Assembly: GCF_040802235.1 (NCBI RefSeq)
Contig: NC_133167.1
Location: 99,434,001 to 99,498,000, forward strand
Length of the DNA: 64,000 nucleotides
DNA from: Manis javanica
Lineage: Eukaryota; Chordata; Mammalia; Pholidota; Manidae
Direction of reading: 5' to 3'
The notes under the pieces are model-generated. The model was not told the DNA's origin, searched no databases, and saw nothing but the letters and a program-made list of their open reading frames with translations. A program made the translations under genes and the position numbers. Positions 34,165-44,960 of this stretch are shown here, one piece after another (position 1 is the stretch's first letter; every line of letters begins with the position of its first letter).

Positions 34165-34505
34165 TTGTCTTCTATTAAATTGATAGCTAAGTATTTTATT
34201 CTTAATGATCTATTACAACTGGAATTGCTTCCTTAACTTCATTTTCCAGTGGCTAATCTAGTCTAGAAATGCAATTTATTTATGCATTGATATTGTATCC
34301 TGCAAGCCTGTTGACTCATTTATTAGTTCTAATAGTTTTATAGTGGATTATTTAGGATATTCTCTACACAAAATCATATCTTCTGAAATAGAGATTATTT
34401 TACTACTTCTTTTCCAATCTGTATGACTTTTATTTCATTTTCTTACTTACTTGCTCTGGGTAGAACTTCCAGTACAATGTTGAACAGTAGTGAAATCACA
34501 CATCC
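34165..34505 (-). mobile_element. old L1 (L1M), further continuation
   Basis: 'taagtattttattcttaatg', 'gtatcctgcaagcctgttga', 'ttagttctaatagttttata', 'tccagtacaatgttgaacag' are antisense L1 RT-domain text, in order after 33925. Confidence 0.85.
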
Positions 34506-35059
34506 TTATCTCCATTGCATGTTTATTATAAATGAAAGTGAAAAGCTAAATAAAATGTAAAAAATAATTTTTGATAGCATCAGAGAACTGTGGAAATGGT
34601 ATGTACCAAAGGGACTGTAGTTTAGGAGAGAAGAGACGCTTGGAACAGTGAGTTGATAATCTGCAAGTGCATGTTTTGGAGGGCATTTGAAGTCATGGAT
34701 GTGGTCTACAGTCTGCGATATGAACTTGGCCTGGGTTGAAAGCCTTAGAAGCAAAAGACAGAACAGGAACAGGAATGAGCCTGGCATAGGCTGAATCTTT
34801 AAAATAGGTCCCTTTTATTCTGAGTGTCCTTGAGAGCACATTTTGTTATCTTAGTTTAACATGGTATAATGTCCTGAGATAGGAAATAATCAAGAGCATA
34901 ATCTCCAAACAGATTATTGCAATGAACTCTGTAATCTATTTGTCTTGAATTATAAAACTGTTACATACTAATTGAAAGATAGTAAACAAATACATAAAAG
35001 TAGAAAAGGAAAAGGAAAATCCAATCTTCCAAAAGAAAACTAGTATTAACATTGTTGAG
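34506..35059. other. unique non-coding DNA
   Basis: Nothing recognised. Confidence 0.45.
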
Positions 35060-35420
35060 TAGGGTTTTTTATATTGTATTTTTGTATAATGTAACTTTAA
35101 GTAATTTTACACACTATACTTTTTATGAGTCCATAATATTCTATTATACAAATATATGTCATAAGTATTCTTTCCTTTCTGATGAAAAAGTAAGTTTTGA
35201 TCCTTTTCTATTATAAACAGTGCTTTGATAAACTTTTTTTTCATAAAATATTTTCTGAATTTAGGATTATTTCCTAAGTCCATATTGCCTAACTGTGTAA
35301 CTGTTGGGTAAAAAAATATGCACTATTTTTCAGTGATTCCTGCCTAATGTCAAATTGCTATCTAAAGGAAATGCTACTGCCCACTTCATTAGGAAAATAT
35401 GCCCATTCCTTTGAGCTTTT
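35060..35420 (-). repeat. old L1 (L1M/HAL1-like) fragment
   Basis: 'agtccataatattctattat', 'tctattataaacagtgcttt', 'aggattatttcctaagtcca' and 'tgtcaaattgctatctaaag' follow antisense old-L1 3' order. Confidence 0.6.
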
Positions 35421-37154
35421 CCTTAGACTGAATTTTTCTAAATTGTTAAAATATTTTCTACTTGGGAAATAGAAACCATGTTTTGTGTTAAAGAAAAATT
35501 TCTATTTTATTTTAAGTACTTTTTATAGCAGTTCATGGTTGAATTACATATTCTTCTTTGTGTACATGTTTTTACTCATTTTTATATTGCAAGAAAATTA
35601 TCTTCAGTTGGTAACTTTTCAGACCACTTAAAAATCATCAACAGTTAAGTTACACAGCACACATGCATAGAATAGAAAACAATCCATAGATGCCTTTAAG
35701 AACAGACATGGGTATTCATTTTCTTTGAAAAGTACTTGAATTGACCTTCAAAACGTTCATTAGGTAGTTTATAGAAAATAAAATTCCTTAATTTGTTGTT
35801 CTTTACTACCCCTTGCAAAACACTATATTAAACATAATTAAAAGCAGAGTTCCTAAGGCATATCTGCTCTGTATTGAAGAGTGGTTGCTGATAAAATTGT
35901 TAATTAGCAATTTATCTGGATATCCATGTCATTGTGTATTGCAAAATGCCCGTAGGCCAATGTAAATTATTCTTAAATTAACATAGGAAAAGCAAAAGCT
36001 AGATCAGCAAGTTGAAGGTCATATCTACCTGAAAGACTAAAATGCTAATCAACCCATAATTATTGAAGATGAAACTAAGTAAGCATTTCTGAAGAAAAAA
36101 TATACATGATAGTCTACCTTAATTAGCTTAATAAAACTTTCAAGTTAAATTTATGAAATCAAAGATCATTCACGATTACCCTTTGTTAAGTCTAAAATTT
36201 TTCGAGTGAAACCTATGTAATGCAGCTTAAATTTTTAAAAAATCAATTGTGAAAAATACTGCAGGAAAATGAAGAAAAACAAGGATTGGTGTTCAACACT
36301 TCTGATTCCTATGAACTCTTTCTAAATTCTGTTCTGTTTTAATCATTTTTAAATACAATGACAGTCTCCAAAAAAATTCATGTCAGATACATAATGGCCT
36401 TAGGGAGAACCTCACAAAATTTATTTTCTGCCAGTAGCAAAGAAAACAAAGACATTGTTCTGATTTGTAAATTCGAATGTATACCTACCTGGCCAAGAAC
36501 TGAATACATCTGTACAGCAATATAGATGATCTGCCATTCTTGGTCATTTAATTTTACTTTCCATTAAGGAGTAATTTTATTGCCATATGGTACAAAATAA
36601 TGTTTGTTATCAAGTATGTCAGATCATTTCAAGCTAGCACATATTCATGAGGCCCTATATCATTTGCAGCATTTACTAGGTTCTAGCTTTATCACAATGA
36701 AGACAACCCACGTCCTGCTCTCAGTGGCACTACAGTAAAGGACATGTTGCTGATGGAATTGGGGCTGTTAGTTCACGGGCAGTTCTGTTAATTAACAGTT
36801 TACTGCCACCAGGACTGTCTGCTTAGCTCTGCCCCAGGAAGCTGACCCAGGTATCTCTAGGGGACAGAAGACGTCAAGTGGGTCCAAATCAAGAACTAAC
36901 AAAAAAGTTATGTTTCAATATTGGACATTTTTTATGTGGTCTCTCCCGTGAGGAATTAATATATATTGGTTGCTTTTTTAATGTTTATTTATATATTTAT
37001 AATATATGTTATATATATTATTTCTAACTGAAACATTTTTTGTTTATATATAGTATGTTATATATTATATATAAATTACCATATTCAAATTATTATATAT
37101 AAAAATTACTTATTAAATATTTTTAAAAAATTTTTCCTTAGCCCTTACAACAAT
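35421..37154. other. unique DNA with AT-rich low complexity
   Basis: 36960-37110 is a TATA-rich tract. No gene or young repeat seen. Confidence 0.5.
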
Positions 37155-37310
37155 GCATAAGAAGGTATTTTATGAAAATCACTTTACCAAGAAGGAAATT
37201 GGGGCTTAGTGAGGTTGATGATTTCACCAAGATCCCGTAACCCGTGACCAGTGCTGCTGACCAGACCTCCAACCCCACAACCTGTCGTGTTACCATTACG
37301 CTGCATCTGT
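37155..37310 (-). repeat. MIR SINE fragment
   Basis: 'ggaaattggggcttagtgag', 'gttgatgatttcaccaagat', 'agacctccaaccccacaacc' and 'gtgttaccattacgctgcat' match antisense MIR. Confidence 0.65.
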
Positions 37311-38965
37311 GCTGGTCAAGAACACTGTCTTCTTCAGGGCCAAGCCATGGACTCCAGTGTCACTTTATTCTTACAACGAGATGCAACATGTTTTGTAAAT
37401 TGCTCTCCTTATAAGAGGAAAGGAATGAACTGGTCTCTTCTAGCAGCTCCCAGGCCCCTATTTCTGATCTACAAAGCAGTGGGGTCTTTACATGGCTTTG
37501 CATTCCAATTAATGTTTATTTTCTCTTGCCAGTCAACTTTGGTGTGATACTCACCAGAGAAAGAGGGAGAAGCTTCATGTTAATAAATTTTGTAAAAGAT
37601 CATGTTAATGGACTGCAAAGATGATCAGAGCTGTGGGAAATGAAATCCAAGGTAACAATGACAATGTGCACCTTCCACACATAGCAGACACCTGATGTTC
37701 AAAGATTTCAATGACCTGTTGATGAAACTGTATTTCTAAGGGAACAAGCCTGTGTTCCTGAGTATTTTTCTGAATTTTAATGAGCATTCATATGTTAAAG
37801 CAATCTGCTTATTCCTTTTTATTCTATTTGTATTGAATAAGCTTATTCAGCCACCAGGAAATGTGCTCAGCCTTGTGTGATAGCTGAGACATAGAGAAGT
37901 TTGTGAACTGTTTTGAGAAAAGGAAGGTTCTGTGGAGAAAAAGCAGAAGAGGAAGAAATCATGGGCTTTGAGGATGTTACAAAATAAGCAAGTTTGGTAT
38001 CCAAGAAACCCAGACAGAAAGGGGGGTGTTGAGAGAAACCAGCCTTTCCAGAGAGGCACTTGGCCCAGGATCTCAGGAGGGTCAGTTGGGGAAAACAGAG
38101 CACTTCTGAGGCCTCTTGTAGTACACATGGTCCTCTGGCCCCAGAGTGCTGACCCAGGCATTCACAATTGCTTTAAATAGACCAACTCTAACTGGACACT
38201 TACAGACAGGTCAACACAGCCTTATGCGCAGTGTACATGGCCTCGGGTATGTGCTGCCAAGCAGGTTAGCTGCTTCTTGGCAAGGCTTGGATGATCCCAG
38301 GACCACCACCTGCTCTCCCAGAACTGTCATCAGGCTGAAGGGAATGTTATAAAGGTGAAAAATGAGAGATTATATTTTTAATGTTTTATAAAAATGTACC
38401 AATTACTCTTTTTCTATTCTTTTAAAGTTTTATAAATATGAAAACAATTATTCTAAAATGCTGCTCCTCAAGTGCATGTCTGTAGAAGAAAAAGTGCTGT
38501 GCCTCAGTATATGCAATTAACATGTCTTTGAAAGCCCCTCTTTTGCTTTTTGGTAAACTTTTGTTAATATTTTCAATTATTTCCTAAATGTTTCATGTTT
38601 TACTGCATTCTAGAGTTAATTTTTACTGAAACTCAAAAGTGGTTCTATGGAGATGAGTCACTGATATCTTTGGTGGTGATGGGACACTGAGAGTTTCGGA
38701 TGAGATTGTGAAAATTGCTTTGAAAACTAACACAGTATGCAAAGTGAAGGTGTTATTTTGATTTGTACTAAAAAAAAGAATAGCAACAAACACATGTTTA
38801 CATTTTGTGCTTTCTAATGAAATGCACAGCCATATATATATATTGGGTTGTATTGAAAATGAGGAGTAAAGAAACACTCAACACCTACTCTTCAAATAAG
38901 GGAAAAATATGAAGCCAGGTTTAATTTTCTTTCAATACCAAGAATATGGCATGGTCTCTCTTGCC
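37311..38965. other. unique non-coding DNA
   Basis: No recognised feature. The opposing frames near 37847-38180 are shadows of each other without a domain. Confidence 0.5.
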
Positions 38966-39139
38966 TTAGGCATTTCCACCTGTAGTTTCCTCTGCTTTGG
39001 ACTCCTCAACTTCAGCATCTTGGTTAATTTTTTTTAGTCTTAGCTTAGACATAACTTGGGAATATGAGTTGATGAGATTCTTGCGAAACTTGAGGAGGAA
39101 ACAGTGTTTTATGTCAGTTGTCCTGTGCACAGCATAAAG
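38966..39139 (-). pseudogene. possible retropseudogene 3' end (unidentified)
   Basis: On the minus strand a 57-codon open stretch reads a basic part (FLLKFRKNLINSYSQVMSKL) and ends RLKKINQDAEVEESKAEETT-GGNA before TAA. The Lys/Glu-rich, protein-like C terminus is unusual for random AT-rich DNA. I do not recognise the parent gene, and no A tail or flanking duplication was identified. It may be chance. Confidence 0.2.
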
Positions 39140-40559
39140 CTAGGCCATGTGGGCAACGCTTTAACAGAATATACTAATTCCAGTGAAGCCATAGCCTGGG
39201 ACAGAGGTGATCATGAGAATGTCATCCTCATCTCCTGGCTCAAATTCCCCTTCCTACCCCCAAATTTACAAAACTTTTGTGGAGGTCTTGGTCTCTCCAG
39301 TGTTCGGAGTGGGGCCTGAGCGAATCTTATGGAGATTCCAGGGGGTTGGTAAACCTCAGTTGGTATCTTAAAAAAAGACACGAGCACACACAGAAGAGGG
39401 CAGCGTGCTGTCAGGAGTTCCCTCGGCAGAGAGATGAGGGGAAGAGAGGAGAGCAAACACTCTCATTGATGATACATCTCAGTACGTACAGAGATGCCTG
39501 CATGCTGTTTATGTGATTCACTGATCTGCCCTGTCCATCTCTCTCTCTGGATCATAGATTCACCATGTTTTATGGTTGCCAGGTCTGCTGGACTCCTAAC
39601 ACAAGCCTCTTTTATGAGTGGAAGTCAGATTTATAGACAGAAGGACAAATAGCATGCCTGAAGATAGCATCTTATAGCCCTAGTAATCTTTCTGGAAAAT
39701 TCAAATCTATAAAAACCCTTTCACAATGTACCAACAATACAGAACTGGCAATATTACATACAAATTGTTAAAGGGCTCACATAATAAAACCGTGGCACAT
39801 ATAACCTAGCGAAAACCTTTGGACCTGGCATTGTCCTCATTAGCTTTTGTTTAGATTTTCAACCAGTGTCTGTGGGGTGAAAATAAGTAAGTAGATGAGT
39901 GCATTTGGTAGTTTTGTTTTCTCCCTCTGATTTCTGAAGATGGCCTGTGCCTGTACAAATGATTTATTGGTTCATAAAAGCTTTTTTTTTCTTTTTGCTA
40001 ATTTTAGGGACTGTAATTTATTTAAACTGCAATATTTATCATAAAAGCTTGAATAAAGAAACAATAAAGAAGGCCGATATCACATATTGACACTTAAACT
40101 AAATGATTCAGAAAGGTACATTTTGCAAAGCCTATCAAACTAGTGGTGGCAGTTTCCAGGTAGACATTCGTCCCTCTGCTTGAGGGCAGTTGGAGAGGAG
40201 TGTGAGGTAAAGACTGCAACGAACACTTGGTGAGAATAGTGCCCATGGCTGTTGAGTTATTGGTGCAAGTCTGCAGTTGGCAAATGGGCAAGTGCTACTG
40301 ATTTTTTTGAAATTTGAAACAATTGCCACAATTTAAAAAATGGCAACATTAAAAGAAAAGTTGGCTAAGGACTCTTACTGTGGACAGGTGGGGAGTGATC
40401 TGGTCAAGACTGTGGCGTGTTCCTTAAATCCTATAGCTGCAGCAGGGTACAGTTAACACATGGTATACATATGGTGAGCATTCAGCTAGAGTCCTGAGAA
40501 ACACGCTTGGTAACAAATAGCAGTGCTGGCAGTATGCTGATCCTCACAGTAATCATTTT
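39140..40559. other. unique non-coding DNA
   Basis: Nothing recognised. Confidence 0.5.
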
Positions 40560-40815
40560 GTATGTGGGTCTGAAGTCACAAGAGCATTCCCAGTTCTGGC
40601 TCCACTCCTGCCTGCCTGAGTGACTCTTGGCATTAGTTAACCTCCCTGGGCCTCTCTTAGTCCACTGTGATGTGGGGACAATTATAGCATCTACCTCATC
40701 TAGATGTGCAGGGATAATAATAGTACCTACCTCAGAGAGTCATTTTGGGACTTAACATAATACATGTAAAGCACTTAGAACAGTGTATACTTACCAAGGT
40801 CTCAAAAAGATTAGT
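40560..40815 (+). repeat. MIR SINE
   Basis: Clear MIR 3' half: 'gttaacctccctgggcctct', 'gggataataatagtaccta', 'catgtaaagcacttagaaca'. Confidence 0.85.
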
Positions 40816-40819
40816 TATT

Positions 40820-40975
40820 AACAACCTAAATTTACAAACAAGCAAGCCTGAAGCTCAGAGACCCCTTGTGCATGCTACAAATTATGTTTCCCAAAAGTGA
40901 CGGGCAAGGCATAAAATCCAGGTCTACGTGATTACAAAGCACTTCATTCTTTTCCACATCTTCATACGCTAGGTC
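40820..40975 (-). repeat. MIR SINE
   Basis: 'tttacaaacaagcaagcctg', 'aagctcagagacc', 'ataaaatccaggtctacgtg' give the antisense MIR order. It abuts the plus-strand MIR tail to tail. Confidence 0.6.
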
Positions 40976-41437
40976 TGCATATAGGTCACAATAAATGAGG
41001 AAAAACAAGCAGATCATTGGTTTCCTTATGTAAGTGAGAGGGAAACGAGGGCTGACCGTGGCAGAATGGTAAGGTTATTTGAGCTGGTGACTTGGTCTAG
41101 AACGTGACTGTTGGGAATGTCTTATACAAAATAACAGTGATTATACTTTGAAACTATCCAAAATTTCATCCTATCTGGGGTTATGTGATATAGTATTGAA
41201 AAAAAATCTTCATATTCTGTATTTTAATTTTCTAAGTCATAAAATGAAAACAACAGACCAAATCATCTTTTGGTCCCTTTCATGTTTCAGTCTTTGACTC
41301 AGTTACTTGGTATTTAGCACTAGCTTTTTGTCTAATCAAAACCTACCTTCCACATTTTAAAAGAAACCTTGCTACCTAACTCATAAATATATATATATTT
41401 ATGTATTTATGTATATATATTATGTATATATATATAT
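40976..41437. other. unique DNA with TATA-rich tract
   Basis: The tract at 41383-41440 is (TA)-rich low complexity. Nothing else recognised. Confidence 0.5.
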
Positions 41438-42030
41438 ATGTATTTATTGAGTCTTTACTGTGCATGTAAACTATACAACTATTTTAAGAGTTAAAGAGAT
41501 AAATTATTGTTAATTCTGCTCCCAAGAATGCCACATTCTGGTAGGAAGAGCAAGGAATACACAAAACATTCTGTATAAGGTAGGAAGCAATTGTTTCCCT
41601 TTTGAACATACAAGTAAAATGCTACTGAAAATCAAACATGACTTTTGGATGGGGTTTAGGAAGGATCATGGAAGATGTGGTCTGCCCAGGTTTGAGCAGG
41701 GTCTAGAATTTAAATGTGCAGAAACAGAGGACGAGAGAGATTTTGATCAAGTTTAATGAACATGAAATACGTGAACCAAAACAGCTTCAGTGGAGTAGAG
41801 GGGATGTGCATGGAGCAGCAGGAAATGAGATACAACTTGTAGACAGGTACATACTAGATGATATGGGCCTGCAGGGTCAGGGTAGGTACTTGCCAGCAGC
41901 CTGGGAGCAATGTGTGGCCACTGAAAGTTCTAAGCAGTAAATACCCAGATTAGAATGATATTTTTAGAGGAATCTGACAGCAGATGATTTGGCAAGGAAA
42001 AAGAAACTGAAGGAGGAAGGTCAGCCAGTA
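41438..42030 (-). repeat. LINE-2 fragment
   Basis: 'tgtatttattgagtctttac', 'gccacattctggtaggaag', 'ggtttgagcagggtctagaa', 'aatgatatttttagaggaat' follow the antisense L2 order. The 74-codon frame inside is incidental. Confidence 0.6.
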
Positions 42031-43247
42031 AGGAAGTGCAACAATTCTTAATCTGCATCATTGAACAGACAAATAGGTGTCTTTGATTTGTGGACCTGAA
42101 TAGCCTTTTGCTAGCCCATTAATATGCTTATTGAATGAATAAGTAATGGTTTAGAATTAGAAAAAAATGAAAAAGTGCTCTGCTGATCCTTAATAAGACC
42201 CAGTCGACTTGAGCAAACAAGGATTAAGGCAATCCTGACAAAAATATAATGGTTTATAGAAAGCAGATTAAAGAACAGAAATGTTTTTGTCTGCATGACC
42301 AGAAATATAATCCACTATATTAAAATGTCCCTGTTATTTGCAGAATGGCCCTGTTTAATATTTTATTTTCCCTCATTTCCATATATGCAATCACAATATA
42401 TTTCACACCCAAGCTTAGGCTGTGAAATATGATATTGTGGTCAAACAATATTGTAATGATACCATCTATAAAAATTTACACAAAATCTTTCAAAGAGTTT
42501 TCTCCACAATCTGTTGTATAATCAGTTGGATAACATTTCTCCCCCACTTCAGGTCATTTTTTCAGTGTGTGTGGAGGGTCCAAATTAAATAAAAGTGGGT
42601 AAGGGAAGCCATTTAATCATTAGTTAGTGCACATCTTCACTGATGGCAATGTAAGAGCCTGGTAAATATAAAGACTATATTTAACAGGTCTCCTCTCCTT
42701 AAACATTTATCTGATATTGTTAGCATGAGTAAAACATTTTCTTTTTATCCTGGGACACTTGGCTAGTGAAAACTTGCAAGTTTACACTGGAGCTTACAAA
42801 ATTATCAGCTCTTATATAGGTGATTGCTGTGATTTTTTTATCTGCCTAGATAGCTTAGTGTCTATATCTTTTGTGATATCACCAACTTTCTTGGAAAGAG
42901 AGGGAGATATGTACCCCAGACTCTCCCATAGAACCATAGATACCTCTCTTAGAGAAATGTCTCCCCCTTCCCATTTGCATCCTAAGCTACAGCCCTAAAG
43001 CAAAAGAAAGGGGAAATTAGATGAGTGGTTACTGTGGAATGTCTCGTACAGTAAGGGTCCAGGAGTAAATACTTCCTGTGCTGAACACTGTGCCTGTTTT
43101 GCTTCTCCATGGCCATTTAAATACTTATGGAGACATGGAAGACCTCCAGCAAAAGTAGAGGAAAGCTATGTCCTCTTATCTGATTCATTTTAGTCTTGCT
43201 AACTGGTTATTTGGAAAAGTAAATGGGAGTTATAAAATACGATATTT
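42031..43247. other. unique non-coding DNA
   Basis: Contains an imperfect inverted repeat at 42392-42439 and nothing else recognisable. Confidence 0.5.
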
Positions 43248-43264
43248 CTGTGCCTTGATATTTT
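43248..43264. repeat. target-site duplication, left copy
   Basis: ctgtgccttgatatttt, identical to 44184-44200, flanking the minus-strand young L1. Confidence 0.95.
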
Positions 43265-44183
43265 TATTTCATTTTATTTTATTTTTTATTTGGTATCCTT
43301 AATATAAAATCACATGGGCAACATTGTGGTTATTAGATTCCCCCCATTATCAAGTCCCCACCGCATACCCATTACAGTCACTGTCCATCAGCATAGTAAG
43401 ATGCCGTGGAGTCACTACTTGTCTTCTCTGTGCTATACTGCCTTCCCTGTGCCCCACCTCCCCATTATGTGTGTTAATCATAATGCCCCTTAGTCCCCTT
43501 ATCCTTCCCTTCCCACCCACCCTTCCCAGTCCCTTTCCCTTTGGTAAATGTTAATCCATTCTTGGGTTCTGTGAGTCTGCTGCTGTTTCGTTCCTTCAGT
43601 TTTTGCTTTGTTCTTATGCTCCACAGATGAGTGAAATCATTTGGTATTTGTCTTTCTCCGCCTGGTGTATTTCACTGAGCATAATACCCTCTAGCTCCAT
43701 CCATGTTGTTGCAAATGGTAGGATTTGTTTTCTTCTTATGGCTGAATAATATTCCATTGTGTATATGTACCACATCTTCTTTTTCCATTCATCTGCTGAT
43801 CTAGCCCTCCCTTAGGTTGCTTCCATATCTTGGCTATTGTAAGTAGTGCTGTGATAAACATAGGGGTGCATAGGTCTTTTTGAAACTGGGATCCTCCATT
43901 CTTAGGGTAAATTCCTAGGAGTGGAATTCCTGGGTCAAGTGATATTTCTATTTTTAGTTTTTTGAGGAACCTCCATATTGCTTCCCACAATGGTTGACCT
44001 TGTTTACATTCCCACCAGCAGCGTAGGAGGGTTCCCCTTTCTCTGCAGCCTCGCTACCATTTGTTGTTCCTAGTCTTTTCTATGCTGGCCATCCTAACTG
44101 GTGTGAGGTGATATCTCATTGTGGTTTTAATTTTCATTTCCCTGATAATTAGTGATGTGGAGCATCTTTTCATGTGCCTGTTG
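43265..44183 (-). mobile_element. young L1, 5'-truncated, with TSDs
   Basis: Antisense copy covering ORF2 from a point matching about 9723 of the full-length element to the native L1 3' end. Reverse-strand frames include AIWRFLKKLKIEISLDPGIP and [20 protein letters not shown], split by a frameshift. The T-rich start on the plus strand is the A tail. It has no ERV extension. Exact 17-bp duplications flank it. Confidence 0.93.
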
Positions 44184-44200
44184 CTGTGCCTTGATATTTT
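44184..44200. repeat. target-site duplication, right copy
   Basis: ctgtgccttgatatttt, identical to 43248-43264. Confidence 0.95.
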
Positions 44201-44299
44201 ATACATATATTTAATTGGTAAATTTTTCCTTCCTTCTTTGCTCCCTCTCTGCCTCCTTTCCTTCCTTTCTTCCTTCCAGTCATGCACGTTATGACACTA

Positions 44300-44960
44300 A
44301 TCAGTGCCCTAACTGGTCTCTCCTGCTTCCACCCTTATCCTCCCACCATCTGTTCCCGGCGCAGTGGTCAGAGTACTAAAAACCTAAGTCAGACCACACT
44401 GCTTTTCTATTCTGACCTTCCAGTGGCTTCCTGACTTACCAAGGGTGGAAACAAATCCCTCAAGACACTCAGGCCTTCAGGGATTTGCTTCTCCGTCTCC
44501 TCATCTTCCAGACTTCCACCTCCTGCTTCTCCCTCCCTCTTCCAGCCACCAGCCTCCTTGCTCTTCTTGAACACACCTGCCTGCTCCTGCCATGGATGCC
44601 CGTATTTGCTGGTCCCTTTCTCACAACCCATTTCCCCCTGATGTCTACCGTGCCCCACACTCATTTGCTGGTCCACTGTTACCCTTCATTGATATCGTCG
44701 CCCATCTTAATTAATATTATAAATTCCAACATTTTCTGTCTCCCTTTCCCACTTATTATACTTTTCTCCATACTGCTCAGCACCTTCTAACAGATATGTA
44801 TTTTGCCCATTTTTGTGGTTCTGTTTGATGTCTCTCTGAGTTAAATGTCTGCTTTGTTTCCCTGGGGAATCCTCAGGGCCTCAGCCAGTGCTCAGCACAG
44901 AGTAATGCCCTCTATTGTGTTGGATGAGTGACAGAAAGGATGAATGAGAATTTCAATAAA
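44300..44960 (+). repeat. LINE-2 3' region
   Basis: Long L2 match in order: 'ccctaactggtctctcctgc', 'tcagaccacactgcttttct', 'tccagtggcttcctgactta', 'cctccttgctcttcttgaac', 'gcctcagccagtgctcagca', 'tgttggatgagtgacagaaa'. The plus and minus open frames inside are by-products. Confidence 0.8.
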
